Below are positions 50,206 through 59,743 of a DNA stretch of 64,000 bases, piece by piece. The DNA lies in the NCBI GenBank assembly GCA_024346935.1, contig AP024878.1, positions 248,001-312,000 of the forward strand, read 5' to 3'. The translations under genes and the position numbers were made by a program. The notes beneath the pieces are model-generated. The model saw only the letters and a program-made list of their open reading frames with translations. It ran no database searches and had not been told where the DNA came from. Position 1 is the stretch's first letter; the number at the start of each line of letters is the position of its first letter. This stretch comes from Vibrio inusitatus. Lineage in GTDB: Bacteria; Pseudomonadota; Gammaproteobacteria; Enterobacterales; Vibrionaceae.

Positions 50206-51645
50206 ATGACATGGTTGTCGAGCTTAAAAAAATTAACGTCGTCAAAGGATGATGACTTCCAATTAATCATAGTGATTCAGACGGATGCAGTATATTTGTC
50301 TGAATTGTCACACTCTGAAAAAGCGCCTGAACTCTTTCCTATTGCCCATGGTAACTGGGAGAGCGCTCTTAAAGAATCCCTGTCTACTAAGTCCGTCAAG
50401 GGAAAGGCTTGCGTTGTGCTTGGAGCACAGCACTATCAAAGTTATCAGCTTGATAAGCCACAGCTTCCAAAAGAAGAATGGCCAGTAGCTCTGCCATTTT
50501 TACTCAAAGACCTGATCACCGAAAAATTCTCAGATATTGTTGCTGATGGCAGTTTGATGCCTGATGGTCAGAAAGTGCAAGCCTATGTCATGGCCAAACG
50601 CACCTTGCAAACCCTTCTCGAAGTCAGCGCAGCTAATGATATTGATGTTACTCGAGTCATTACTGAAGATGAAGTCTGGGGACATTCGCCTACCGAACAA
50701 CAAAGTTTCCTATTACTAAGGCGTTGCATCAACGATGGCTACAAGTTGGCGGCCTATGTTGATGGAGCTCCAGTATTTAACCGTAGCTTACGCGGTATTG
50801 TTGCCCCTATTACGGGAGAGAATGGCACGTCATTAATGTATGACTCACTTGCTCTGGATATTCAGCGCAGTGCAGATTACTTGGCAGCCTCCATGCCTCA
50901 ATCCTCATTTAGGCAGCTTTTGGTTTGTTGTGACGAAGACAACATAGAAGAGCTGATGGCTCGTCTACAAGATTCAGTGAATCCTAAGATAAGTGCTTTA
51001 TCTGAGCCTCATCTGCCTTGTGGCATCGAGCTATGCAAAACGGTGGCAGGGTTAACCTCATTTAGCATTAACCTTTATCCTGAACATCTAAGACCAAAAC
51101 AAGAGTTACTGAACCTAAACAAGGTTGTTGCTTTGTGGGTATTAACTGTTGTGGCTATTGTTGGGCTGACTTATTTAGAAAAGACTCAAACTGCAGATCT
51201 TCAACAAAAGCTCGTCAGTGTAAAAAGCCAATCCGAACTGCTTAGCCGAGAGAAATCAAGCCTGCAGCAGCGTCTAGCAAGTCATACTCCCACTCAGTCA
51301 AAAGTTAATGCGGCCAAGCGTATTGAGCAAGATATCGAAGCTAAAAGAAGCTCATTGGAGGCAGTGGGAAAATTTGATGACTCTCAAAAGGTAGGCTATT
51401 CGGGAATAATGGTCGCGTTATCTGAACAAGCTCGAAACGATATCTCTCTACAGCACATAGTCATTACAAGCACCCGTCTAGATCTTTCGGGTATAGCTAG
51501 TGAACCGGCATCCGTACCAAGTTGGGTTAATCAATTTAAAGAAGAGCTCGCATTGGTAGGAAGAACCTTTGAATCACTGAACATTGGGCGAGATGAAGAC
51601 AACGTTGTGACATTTGAGCTTAAAGCTAAGGCTGGGGTGAAATAA
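50206..51645 (+). CDS. mshI: MSHA biogenesis protein MshI (PilM/PilN-like)
   Basis: MshI is an inner-membrane alignment-complex protein of the MSHA pilus. The 479-residue product has an N-terminal cytoplasmic actin-like part (about residues 1-290, PilM-like), one membrane helix (about 306-325, VVALWVLTVVAIVGLTYLE), a coiled coil (about 330-385) and a short periplasmic PilN-like domain. It thus resembles a natural PilM-PilN fusion, as in other MshI proteins. It starts the secretory part of the locus; the stop overlaps mshJ (TAATG). The 50-base gap before it could hold a promoter, but none is convincing. Confidence 0.88.
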   Translation: MTWLSSLKKLTSSKDDDFQLIIVIQTDAVYLSELSHSEKAPELFPIAHGNWESALKESLSTKSVKGKACVVLGAQHYQSYQLDKPQLPKEEWPVALPFLLKDLITEKFSDIVADGSLMPDGQKVQAYVMAKRTLQTLLEVSAANDIDVTRVITEDEVWGHSPTEQQSFLLLRRCINDGYKLAAYVDGAPVFNRSLRGIVAPITGENGTSLMYDSLALDIQRSADYLAASMPQSSFRQLLVCCDEDNIEELMARLQDSVNPKISALSEPHLPCGIELCKTVAGLTSFSINLYPEHLRPKQELLNLNKVVALWVLTVVAIVGLTYLEKTQTADLQQKLVSVKSQSELLSREKSSLQQRLASHTPTQSKVNAAKRIEQDIEAKRSSLEAVGKFDDSQKVGYSGIMVALSEQARNDISLQHIVITSTRLDLSGIASEPASVPSWVNQFKEELALVGRTFESLNIGRDEDNVVTFELKAKAGVK

Positions 51646-52286
51646 TGAAAGAACAATGGCTTTTATTTTGTGACCGCTTCGCTGATCTCAGTGACCGTGA
51701 AAAGTGGTTAGTTTCTATTGGTGGTTGGGTCGGTATTCTTCTTATTTCTTTGACTTTCCTATTGGACCCCGCTTCAGAGGAAAAAAATAAGGCACAACGA
51801 AACCTTGAACGAGAAATGAACGCAGTTCAGATGACTCAAGGGGATATCGATGTATTGATTGCTAAGCTGAAGCGAGACCCAGATGCTGAAATCGATCAGA
51901 AGCTTACTGAATTAACCGTACAGAACCAGCAACTTTCAGAAGAATTATCCGAAGTTGTGGATAGTCTGATAGCTCCGAGTCAGATGGCACAACTTTTAGA
52001 AGCGGTGTTGGGAAGCAGTGGCAAACTTAAATTGGAATCACTGCAATCATTGCCTGCTGAGTCAATCACTAAAACGAGCGATAGCTCTGGCTATTTCTTA
52101 CACCCAGTGAGAATTACCATCTCTGGTCGATATTTCGATATCAAAGACTATCTAGCAACTCTTGAAGATATGCCGGTTAAGTATTTTTGGCGCAGTTTCG
52201 ACTATCAAGTTCAAAAATTTCCGAGGGCAGAGCTGGTTTTAGAGGTATATACCTTAGGTACAAGACAGGAGTTTATCAGTGGTTAA
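51645..52286 (+). CDS. mshJ: MSHA biogenesis protein MshJ (PilO-like)
   Basis: MshJ is an inner-membrane protein placed like PilO/GspM in the pilus alignment complex. The 213-residue product has a short cytoplasmic N-terminus, one membrane helix (about residues 21-41, WLVSIGGWVGILLISLTFLL), a periplasmic coiled coil (about 45-110) and a small ferredoxin-like domain (about 120-213). The start codon overlaps the mshI stop by one base, and the stop overlaps the mshK start by 8 bases, so the three are translationally coupled. Confidence 0.87.
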   Translation: MKEQWLLFCDRFADLSDREKWLVSIGGWVGILLISLTFLLDPASEEKNKAQRNLEREMNAVQMTQGDIDVLIAKLKRDPDAEIDQKLTELTVQNQQLSEELSEVVDSLIAPSQMAQLLEAVLGSSGKLKLESLQSLPAESITKTSDSSGYFLHPVRITISGRYFDIKDYLATLEDMPVKYFWRSFDYQVQKFPRAELVLEVYTLGTRQEFISG

Positions 52287-52605
52287 AGTGATGATAATTG
52301 GTCTTGCTTTGCTGGTGAGTGGACAAGCTGCTTATGCCGCACAAGATCCTACTGCGCCTTTAGGTTGGTACAAGAAAAAATCCACTGGGGTAGCTAAGGT
52401 AAAGACGTACCCTTTGCCTACTTTGCAAAGCATAGTATGCGATGAAGGCTCAAATTGCTTTGCTATGCTCAACGATAAGATCTTGTCTGATGGGCAGTCT
52501 GTGGCGGGTTATAAAATCAGGCATATCAATTCAGAACGAGTCATTGTAGCTCGCGCCGGAAAAATCTGGCATTTAGAACTTTTTAATTCAGACGTTAGAC
52601 AATAA
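52279..52605 (+). CDS. mshK: MSHA biogenesis protein MshK (PilP-like)
   Basis: A 108-residue periplasmic protein with a Sec signal peptide (about residues 1-20, cleaved after AYA), then QDPTAPLGW and a small beta domain with two cysteines (in SIVCDEGSNCFAML) that probably form a disulfide. Position and size match MshK, thought to link the inner-membrane alignment complex to the MshL secretin like PilP. The start is GTG, with a GGAG ribosome-binding site 7 bases upstream. MshK is poorly conserved, so the name rests partly on gene order. Confidence 0.82.
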   Translation: MVKVMIIGLALLVSGQAAYAAQDPTAPLGWYKKKSTGVAKVKTYPLPTLQSIVCDEGSNCFAMLNDKILSDGQSVAGYKIRHINSERVIVARAGKIWHLELFNSDVRQ

Positions 52606-52620
52606 GGCTTTAGTAATTTG

Positions 52621-54255
52621 ATGCGTATTATATTCCTAGGGATGGTTATAGCAGTTTTATCTGGGTGCTCAATGGGGCACAAGGATCCAGTTGAGATAAA
52701 ACAAGCCTTGAACGAAGCTGCTAATCAAGCCAACAGTAAAAGTTTGGATGAACTGCCAGAATCGGTACAAGCGGATCTGATGCCAGATCTTGAAGGATTG
52801 TCTCCGTCTGAACAGCCCACAATTAAACGATTTAGAATACAAGCTAATGGCGTGCAAGCTAAGGCTTTCTTTGCCAGTTTAGTTAAAGGTACTGAATTCA
52901 GCGCTGCGATTCACCCTAATGTAGAGGGGCGCATCACGGTGAATCTTACTGATGTCACAATGGATGAAGTGCTTAACGTCGTTCGTGATATGTACGGGTA
53001 CGATGTGATTAAATCTGGCAAGGTGATTCAGGTTTATCCTGCAGGCCTACGTACAGAAACTATCCCAGTAGACTACTTGCAGATGAAAAGAATGGGGCGC
53101 TCTTTAACGTCGATTACCAATGGTTCAGTGACGTCAAAAGATGATAGCTCAGGTAGCAGCTCATCTGATTCCAGCTCGGACTCTAGTTCAAATTCTTCAT
53201 CAAACTCTAGCTCAACGGAAAAAACCGGCGGCACGGATATTGAAACACTCAGTGAAAGTGATTTCTGGACTCAGTTGGAATCCGCTGTTGCGACCTTAAT
53301 AGGCTCTAGCGATGGACGCAGTGTCGTGGTTTCTCCACAAGCGAGTGTTATTACTGTACGCGCTTACCCTGATGAAATTCGCGAAATTCGTCGCTTCCTT
53401 GGTATTTCGCAAGAGCGCCTGCAGCGTCAGGTTATTCTTGAAACTAAGATCTTAGAAGTGACCTTGAATGATGGATATCAACAAGGCATCGAATGGTCGA
53501 ACATGAGCGCGTCAATCGGTGGTGCCGATGTGATTGTGAATCGTGCTGCATCAACACTAGCAGGCTTAGATCCAATTGCAGACCTATTAGGTGGGTCGAC
53601 AAGCGTTACTGTTTCAGATGGCAATTTTCAAGCCGTACTAAATTTCATGGCCACGCAAGGTGATCTTAACGTTCTATCCAGCCCAAGAGTGACGGCAGCT
53701 AACAACCAAAAAGCATTGATTAAAGTGGGTGAAGATGAGTATTTCGTTACTGATGTCTCTAGCACAGTAGGTAGTGGTGACAATGCTAACGTAGCCCCTG
53801 ACGTCGAATTAACCCCTTTCTTCTCGGGTATTTCTTTAGATGTGACTCCACAGATAGATGACAAAGGTAATGTACTTTTGCATGTTCATCCTGCGGTTAT
53901 TGAAGTTACCACCGAAGTTAAAGCGATCGATCTAGGTGATACGGCGGGTGTCATTCAGTTGCCACTGGCAAAAAGTTCTATTCGAGAATCCGACACTATC
54001 ATTCGTGCCACGGATGGTGATGTAGTTGTGATTGGTGGATTGATGAAATCAGCCAATAAAGAAATTGTTTCGAAGGTTCCTTTCTTTGGTGATATTCCAG
54101 CTATCGGGCATTTATTCCGAAATACCGTGAATTCAACGGAGAAAACCGAGCTAGTCATCTTGCTTAAACCAACTGTTGTTGGAGTGAACACTTGGCAGCA
54201 AGAAATTGAGCGTTCGCGCAATTTGTTGAATGAGTGGTTCCCTGAAGGGCAATAA
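52621..54255 (+). CDS. mshL: MSHA secretin lipoprotein MshL
   Basis: MshL forms the outer-membrane ring through which the MSHA pilus passes. The 544-residue product is a lipoprotein: the lipobox VLSGC puts Cys16 as residue +1. Periplasmic N domains (about 60-160 and 215-270) precede the secretin domain (about 280-540; NVLSSPRVTAANNQKALIKVG, VVIGGLMKS, KTELVILLKPTVV). Residues about 171-204 form a low-complexity Ser/Asn/Asp linker unusually rich in serine. ATG 52621 is preferred to a TTG three bases earlier; an AAGG lies 13 bases upstream. The stop overlaps mshM by one base. Confidence 0.93.
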   Translation: MRIIFLGMVIAVLSGCSMGHKDPVEIKQALNEAANQANSKSLDELPESVQADLMPDLEGLSPSEQPTIKRFRIQANGVQAKAFFASLVKGTEFSAAIHPNVEGRITVNLTDVTMDEVLNVVRDMYGYDVIKSGKVIQVYPAGLRTETIPVDYLQMKRMGRSLTSITNGSVTSKDDSSGSSSSDSSSDSSSNSSSNSSSTEKTGGTDIETLSESDFWTQLESAVATLIGSSDGRSVVVSPQASVITVRAYPDEIREIRRFLGISQERLQRQVILETKILEVTLNDGYQQGIEWSNMSASIGGADVIVNRAASTLAGLDPIADLLGGSTSVTVSDGNFQAVLNFMATQGDLNVLSSPRVTAANNQKALIKVGEDEYFVTDVSSTVGSGDNANVAPDVELTPFFSGISLDVTPQIDDKGNVLLHVHPAVIEVTTEVKAIDLGDTAGVIQLPLAKSSIRESDTIIRATDGDVVVIGGLMKSANKEIVSKVPFFGDIPAIGHLFRNTVNSTEKTELVILLKPTVVGVNTWQQEIERSRNLLNEWFPEGQ

Positions 54256-55100
54256 TGTATTTTTCGCGATTTGGCTTTAGTCAGCCTCCGTTTGGGCTGA
54301 CACCTAACACTGAACTTTTCCATGGTTTGGCACCACATTACGAAGCTATCCATACCGTAATGTCGGCGATAAACATGGGTGAGGGTGTTATCAAGCTTAC
54401 TGGCGAGGTGGGTACGGGTAAAACAATGGTCTGCCGAATGCTCATTGAGCAACTAGAGCATGAATATTCATTGGTCTATTTGCCCAATCCTGTACTGGAT
54501 GGCGATGGCATTCGCTTTGCAATAGCCAATGAGCTGCAAGTTGATGCCAGTGATCCAAGGGCCATTGTCGATAATGTTCAGCGTAAGCTGGTGGAACTGA
54601 GAGAAGCAGGCAAGCCTGTAGTTGCCCTGATTGATGAGGCGCAAGCCTTGAGTGATGAAGCATTAGAGACCATTCGCCTGTTTGGTAATCTTGAAACGAT
54701 AAATAGTAAGTTACTGCAAATTGTTTTGATTGGTCAGCCGGAGCTTGAAGAGCGTTTAGCTCAGCATCATTTGCGTCAGTTTCGTCAGCGAATCACATTC
54801 AGTGCCCAGCTTCGACCACTGACATTAGCGGAAGCCTCTGCTTATATCGATCATCGCATTACTTCATGCGGGGGTAGCAAAGACTTATTCAACATGAGTC
54901 AGAAAAAGTCGATTTGGAAAGCAGCCTCAGGGATACCAAGAATTATGAATCAGTTGTGTCACAAGGCTTTGCTGTTGGCATTTACTTCAGACAAACAAAC
55001 CGTCGCAAATCGGCACCTTTTTGACGCAATGAAAGATACATACGTTATGCAAAAGCCGAAATACAAAACGCCATGTTTATGGGGGTGGCAACAAGTATGA
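54255..55100 (+). CDS. mshM: MSHA biogenesis ATPase MshM (ExeA/GspA-like)
   Basis: MshM is an AAA+ ATPase related to ExeA/GspA, which in type II secretion helps secretin assembly. The 281-residue product starts MYFSRFGFSQPPFGLTPNTE, a family signature, then Walker A LTGEVGTGKTMVCRML (about residues 47-62) and Walker B VVALIDEAQALSDE (about 118-131). Sensor arginines lie in FRQRITFSAQLRPL. It lacks the peptidoglycan-binding tail of full ExeA. The start overlaps mshL (TAATG), and the TGA stop overlaps the mshN ATG. Confidence 0.92.
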   Translation: MYFSRFGFSQPPFGLTPNTELFHGLAPHYEAIHTVMSAINMGEGVIKLTGEVGTGKTMVCRMLIEQLEHEYSLVYLPNPVLDGDGIRFAIANELQVDASDPRAIVDNVQRKLVELREAGKPVVALIDEAQALSDEALETIRLFGNLETINSKLLQIVLIGQPELEERLAQHHLRQFRQRITFSAQLRPLTLAEASAYIDHRITSCGGSKDLFNMSQKKSIWKAASGIPRIMNQLCHKALLLAFTSDKQTVANRHLFDAMKDTYVMQKPKYKTPCLWGWQQV

Positions 55101-56311
55101 GTGTAGTTAACAGTGCTCTATCCAAGCTAGCTGAAAAAGAGAAGCTACAAGGGCAAGTCATTACTAAGGCTGAAGTACCTGAAATTAAACGCTCAAAACC
55201 AGTTGTATGGTTGGTAGGCGGTTTTGCGATCAGCATGGCTATTGGTGGCTGGGCGGTTTCACAACAGGAAACATCAGCACTTAGCTTAGATTCTTCGAAT
55301 GAGATCCTGACGGTGAGTAAAACTCAACAGCAGAATTCACAAGCAGAGGCTGTGGTCGATACACCCAAAGTAAACTTGCCTTCACCTACTCATAACAAGG
55401 TACAAGAGTCTGTTGTGATACATACCACGCAGACTGTCCAACCATCAGTGGCATCATTTGAAGAGCAACCTGAAATTAAACCAACTTCGAAGAAGGTGAC
55501 TGTAGCGACTAAACCGACGAGTATGACAAAAACGGTGCAGTCTGTTGTGACGACTACGCCAGTGCCTGCAAAAACAGTGCCAGTAAAGGTCGCTAGGGTA
55601 GAGCCTGCGCAAACTTCTGTTGCTGCTCCATCTGCGGTTGTAAAAAAAGAGCCAATATTGATCGCAAAAGTCGATACTCCTGCCGAAGAAAGCATGACAG
55701 TGGAGCATGTTGAGTTGACACCAAGGGAGTTGGCAAACAAATCGATAGCTCGTGCAGAGAAGGCGCTTGATTCCAATGATGTTAAAACAGCGTTTACAGA
55801 ATACAGCCGAGCACTTCGCTTAGTACCCAATGATGAAAAAGTGCGCCAGAAACTAGCCGCGCTTTACTATGGCCGAAAAGACGCTAGAAAAGCGGCAACT
55901 TTGCTACAAGATGGCATCCGTTTGAACGATAAAAGCGAAGAACTCCGTTTTGCTCTAGCCAAGCTATTAATTAAAGAACAACAACCAGAAGCTGCATTGA
56001 GTCCGCTAATGTATGTTCCTGAAAATGCTAGTGAAGATTATTTAGCTTTGCGGGCTGGTGTCGCTCAGCAACTAAAAAATACCGATGTAGCATTAGAAAG
56101 CTATCAAAGCTTAGCCGAGAGAGATCCTAATAATGCCCGATGGTGGCTTGGTTTGGCTATCCAGCAAGAGCGTCGTTTAGAATACACAGAAGCGCATGCC
56201 TCCTATACAAAGGCACTGGGTCTTGTTGGGGTATCGAGAAAAACCCAATCTTTTATTCGTGATCGCTTGCAACTGCTTGAATCATTAGAGGGTGACGCTA
56301 ATGGCGATTAA
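55097..56311 (+). CDS. mshN: MSHA biogenesis protein MshN (membrane-anchored TPR protein)
   Basis: MshN is a TPR protein needed for MSHA assembly. From ATG 55097 it is 404 residues: a short cytoplasmic start (MSVVNSALSKLAEKEK), one membrane helix (about residues 36-54), a long Pro/Thr/Val/Lys-rich periplasmic linker (about 60-205), and C-terminal TPR repeats (about 215-400). The GGGGTGG ribosome-binding site and the ATGA overlap with mshM support this start; an in-frame ATG at 55073 would add eight unlikely residues. It overlaps the mshE start by 11 bases. Confidence 0.88.
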   Translation: MSVVNSALSKLAEKEKLQGQVITKAEVPEIKRSKPVVWLVGGFAISMAIGGWAVSQQETSALSLDSSNEILTVSKTQQQNSQAEAVVDTPKVNLPSPTHNKVQESVVIHTTQTVQPSVASFEEQPEIKPTSKKVTVATKPTSMTKTVQSVVTTTPVPAKTVPVKVARVEPAQTSVAAPSAVVKKEPILIAKVDTPAEESMTVEHVELTPRELANKSIARAEKALDSNDVKTAFTEYSRALRLVPNDEKVRQKLAALYYGRKDARKAATLLQDGIRLNDKSEELRFALAKLLIKEQQPEAALSPLMYVPENASEDYLALRAGVAQQLKNTDVALESYQSLAERDPNNARWWLGLAIQQERRLEYTEAHASYTKALGLVGVSRKTQSFIRDRLQLLESLEGDANGD

Positions 56312-58028
56312 ACTCTTAAAGCGCCTTGGCGATTTGTTGGTAGAAAATGACATTGTCTCTGAAGTGCAGGTTCAGCAGGCCCTAGAAGCGCAAAGACAAA
56401 CCGGGCGAAAACTCGGTGATTCTTTAATTCAGCTTGGCTTTATTACAGAGAAGCAGCTTTTAGAGTTCTTGTCTCAGCAACTAAGCCTCCCTCTTATCGA
56501 CCTCAATCTTGCACAAGTTGATATTGAAGCCGTACAGCTTTTGCCCGAGGTGCATGCTCGTCGTTTGAGAGCGTTAGTCATTGATAGAAATGGGCACACA
56601 GTACGTGTGGCAATGAGTGACCCAGCAGACCTGTTTGCGCAAGAGTCGGTCATGCGTTTGCTATCTAATTATGATGTTGAACTGGTTATCGCTTCAGAGC
56701 GTCAACTGGTCTCCGGCTTTGATCGCTATTATCGCCGAACTAAAGAAATTGCCTCTTTTGCTGAGCAGTTGCACGCAGAGCATCAACCGACAGACAGCTT
56801 TGATATTAGTGCAAGTAGTGACGCTGATAGTGATGAAGTTACGGTTGTTAAACTGATCAACTCTCTCTTTGAGGATGCGGTTCAGGTTGGTGCTTCAGAT
56901 ATTCATATCGAACCCGACGAGAATGTTCTGCGCTTGAGACAGCGTGTTGATGGCATCTTGCATGAAACCATTCTTAATGAGGTTAATATTGCCTCTGCAT
57001 TAGTACTACGCCTTAAGCTAATGGCTGATCTTGATATCTCTGAAAAGCGTTTGCCTCAAGATGGTCGCTTTCACATCAAAGTGAAAGGCCAATCTATTGA
57101 TATTCGTATGTCGACCATGCCAGTTGAATATGGTGAATCGGTAGTTATGCGTCTGCTTAACCAGACCGCAGGTGTACGTCAGCTAGATGAAACTGGCTTG
57201 CCTAAAGAGCTATTGGAACGAGTGCGCTATCAGCTCAAGCGTCCCCATGGCATGATTTTGGTTACTGGGCCTACGGGGTCAGGTAAAACCACTACCTTAT
57301 ATGGTGCACTGTCAGAGCTTAACTCACCCGGTAAAAAAATCATTACAGTAGAAGACCCTGTGGAATATCGACTTCCTCGAGTCAATCAGGTTCAGGTTAA
57401 TACTAAGATCAACCTCGACTTCTCGACAGTACTGCGGACCTTCTTACGACAAGATCCTGACATTATCCTAGTTGGTGAGATGCGTGACCAAGAAACCGTG
57501 GAGATTGGTTTGCGTGCTGCTCTTACCGGTCACCTTGTATTGAGCACACTTCACACCAACGATGCAGTAGACAGCGCACTTCGAATGATGGACATGGGTG
57601 CTCCAGGTTATCTGGTAGCAAGCTCAGTTCGTGCGGTATTGGCCCAGCGCCTGATCCGCCGTGTGTGTAGTGATTGCGGTGAAACACATTCCGTTAGTGA
57701 GCGCCAACAAACATGGTTACAAGCTCGTTTTCCTAATCAAGTTGCTGCGACCTTTAATAAAGGGCGCGGTTGCCAAAGCTGCAATTTAACCGGTTACAAA
57801 GGTCGTGTGGGTGTCTTTGAGTTGCTAGAGCTCGATCAGCCGTTAATGGATGCATTGCGCTCTAACGATGCGGTGGGCTTTACCAAGCAAGCTCGTCATA
57901 CCGAAGGGTATAAACCATTGCTGGTGTCTGCGATGGAGTTGGCATTGAAAGGAACGGTCAGCTTAGAAGAAGTGATGAGTCTTGGCGAGGGCGATAGCTC
58001 TGGCCTAATTGAAGCGCATATGTTGTAG
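56301..58028 (+). CDS. mshE: MSHA pilus extension ATPase MshE (PilB/GspE family, MshEN domain)
   Basis: MshE is the hexameric motor for pilus extension and a c-di-GMP receptor in V. cholerae. From ATG 56301 it is 575 residues, the V. cholerae length. The N-terminal MshEN domain has two tandem motifs (residues 8-31 starting RLGDLLVENDIV, and about 36-59 starting KLGDSLIQLGFI). The ATPase core has Walker A GPTGSGKTTTLYG (about 322-334), then RTFLRQDPDIILVGEMRD, and a zinc tetracysteine motif (about Cys455/458 and 491/494). In motif 1 a usual Gly is Asp17. GTG 56292 is a less likely start. Confidence 0.95.
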   Translation: MAIKLLKRLGDLLVENDIVSEVQVQQALEAQRQTGRKLGDSLIQLGFITEKQLLEFLSQQLSLPLIDLNLAQVDIEAVQLLPEVHARRLRALVIDRNGHTVRVAMSDPADLFAQESVMRLLSNYDVELVIASERQLVSGFDRYYRRTKEIASFAEQLHAEHQPTDSFDISASSDADSDEVTVVKLINSLFEDAVQVGASDIHIEPDENVLRLRQRVDGILHETILNEVNIASALVLRLKLMADLDISEKRLPQDGRFHIKVKGQSIDIRMSTMPVEYGESVVMRLLNQTAGVRQLDETGLPKELLERVRYQLKRPHGMILVTGPTGSGKTTTLYGALSELNSPGKKIITVEDPVEYRLPRVNQVQVNTKINLDFSTVLRTFLRQDPDIILVGEMRDQETVEIGLRAALTGHLVLSTLHTNDAVDSALRMMDMGAPGYLVASSVRAVLAQRLIRRVCSDCGETHSVSERQQTWLQARFPNQVAATFNKGRGCQSCNLTGYKGRVGVFELLELDQPLMDALRSNDAVGFTKQARHTEGYKPLLVSAMELALKGTVSLEEVMSLGEGDSSGLIEAHML

Positions 58029-58034
58029 GGCGAT

Positions 58035-59255
58035 ATGGCGACGTTTAGATATCAAGGACGAAACTTAGAGGGCCAGAAAGTGAATGGCCTAGTGGATGCG
58101 GCAACTGAAGAGTTGGCTGCAGAAGCCTTGATGGATAAGGGAATTATCCCTATCTCTCTGCGTACAGGAAAATCGTCAGATAAAAGTAATTTTGATTGGA
58201 AGGCAATATTCACCCCTGCGGTGCCACTAGAGGTTTACGTTATCTTCTGTCGTCAAATGTACAGCTTAACCAAAGCGGGAATCCCGTTGCTGCGAGCTAT
58301 TCGTGGTTTAACCATTGATACGACAAATAAACAGTTAAAACATGCCTTAGAAGAAGTAGGGAATGAGCTAACCAATGGTCGAAGTCTATCCGCTTCAATG
58401 CAGTTGCACTCGAACGTCTTTAGCCCTTTGTTTGTGTCTATGATCTCTGTCGGGGAAAGTACAGGTCGCCTTGATAAGGCATTGCTACAGCTGAGTAACT
58501 ACTACGAGCAGGAAATGGAAACCCGTAAGCGTATTAAAACCGCTATGCGTTATCCAATTCTAGTACTGGGATTTATTACTCTAGCGATGTTTGTGCTCAA
58601 CATTAAGGTAATACCGCAATTCGCCAGCATGTTCAGTCGCTTTGGCGTGGATTTGCCACTACCTACACGAATATTGATTGGCACATCTAACTTCTTTGTT
58701 GAGTATTGGACACTGATTATTGCGGTGATGGCTGGTGCGTTATTTGCTTTTCAGGCTTGGATTAGTCGAGCTGAAGGGCGAGAGAAGTGGGACAAAATGC
58801 GTCTTAGGTTTCCTATTGTGGGTGACATAGTCAATCGAGCTCAATTGGCACGTTTTTCTCGAACGTTTTCATTGATGCTCCAATCCGGCGTGCCACTTAA
58901 TAATGCTTTGGCGCTTTCCGCAGAATCGATGGACAACAAATACCTTGAAGCTCGCCTATTGGAAATGAAGTCTGCTATTGAAGCTGGGTCGGCTATTTCA
59001 AGTGCAGCAAAAAATACGGGCATTTTCACGCCATTGGTTGAGCAGATGATCTCAGTTGGTGAAGAAACCGGTCGTATTGATGAGTTATTAATTGAGGTTG
59101 CTGATTTTTACGATCGAGAAGTGGATTACGACCTAAAAACTCTAACCGCACGTATTGAACCTATTTTATTGGTGATCGTAGCGGGTATGGTACTGATTCT
59201 TGCACTGGGTATATTCCTACCTATGTGGGGAATGCTGGATGCAATGCAGGGCTAA
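58035..59255 (+). CDS. mshG: MSHA platform protein MshG (PilC/GspF family)
   Basis: MshG is the inner-membrane platform on which MshE acts. The 406-residue product has two GspF domains (about residues 65-190 and 270-395), each with the PLEVYVIFCRQMYSLTKAGIPLLRAI-type or ARFSRTFSLMLQSGVPLNNAL-type helical bundle, and three membrane segments (about 170-195, 220-240 and 375-398). It starts 6 bases after mshE. Two stretches, MISVGESTGRLDKAL and MISVGEETGRIDELL, are the family's conserved repeat. Confidence 0.95.
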   Translation: MATFRYQGRNLEGQKVNGLVDAATEELAAEALMDKGIIPISLRTGKSSDKSNFDWKAIFTPAVPLEVYVIFCRQMYSLTKAGIPLLRAIRGLTIDTTNKQLKHALEEVGNELTNGRSLSASMQLHSNVFSPLFVSMISVGESTGRLDKALLQLSNYYEQEMETRKRIKTAMRYPILVLGFITLAMFVLNIKVIPQFASMFSRFGVDLPLPTRILIGTSNFFVEYWTLIIAVMAGALFAFQAWISRAEGREKWDKMRLRFPIVGDIVNRAQLARFSRTFSLMLQSGVPLNNALALSAESMDNKYLEARLLEMKSAIEAGSAISSAAKNTGIFTPLVEQMISVGEETGRIDELLIEVADFYDREVDYDLKTLTARIEPILLVIVAGMVLILALGIFLPMWGMLDAMQG

Positions 59256-59257
59256 GT

Positions 59258-59713
59258 GTGGAGACGACATATCGTAATGCCAACATAAATCACTTAGCTG
59301 CTTGGGCAGCTGTAGTGCTAATGCTCATTGGTGTTTTGATTGCTTCGTTGAACCGCATCACAGTAGAAGCCGAGAGTACTTCTGTAACTTTAATTAGTGC
59401 AAAAGCTCTAGATAAAGCAAATTATCTGCGTCAATACTGGGAGCTTAACGGCAAGCCAGAGTATGCAGAGATAAAGGGAACAATAGTTCGTTTCAACAGC
59501 AAAGGTTGGGTGATCCCTGAACTCGATGGGGTGAGAAACTGCGATACATGGGAGCAATTATTGTTGCCTGTACCAAAGCAAGACTACTCTCCTGTTACAA
59601 CCAGATTGTTGCAGGAAAGTAATATCTATTCATGCACCTTTACCTTTAAGAATGGCGAGTTATTGATTGTAAAAATGATTGGAGGGAACCTATCAATATC
59701 AAAACAAAACTAG
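59258..59713 (+). CDS. mshF: MSHA biogenesis protein MshF
   Basis: This is a small protein of the MSHA locus with no defined biochemical role. From GTG 59258 the product is 151 residues, with one N-terminal membrane helix (about residues 12-32, WAAVVLMLIGVLIASLNRI) and a periplasmic domain with two cysteines (RNCDTWE and YSCTFTF). AGGG six bases upstream supports the GTG start two bases after the mshG stop; an earlier in-frame GTG at 59225 has no such site. It closes the secretory half of the locus. Confidence 0.82.
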   Translation: METTYRNANINHLAAWAAVVLMLIGVLIASLNRITVEAESTSVTLISAKALDKANYLRQYWELNGKPEYAEIKGTIVRFNSKGWVIPELDGVRNCDTWEQLLLPVPKQDYSPVTTRLLQESNIYSCTFTFKNGELLIVKMIGGNLSISKQN

Positions 59714-59743
59714 TGGTTTTAGTAACTTTATTTTACATTTTTA

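Noticed and set aside
53955..54452. 165-codon open frame antisense to mshL/mshM
   Set aside because: It crosses two well-supported overlapping genes on the other strand and has no recognisable features.
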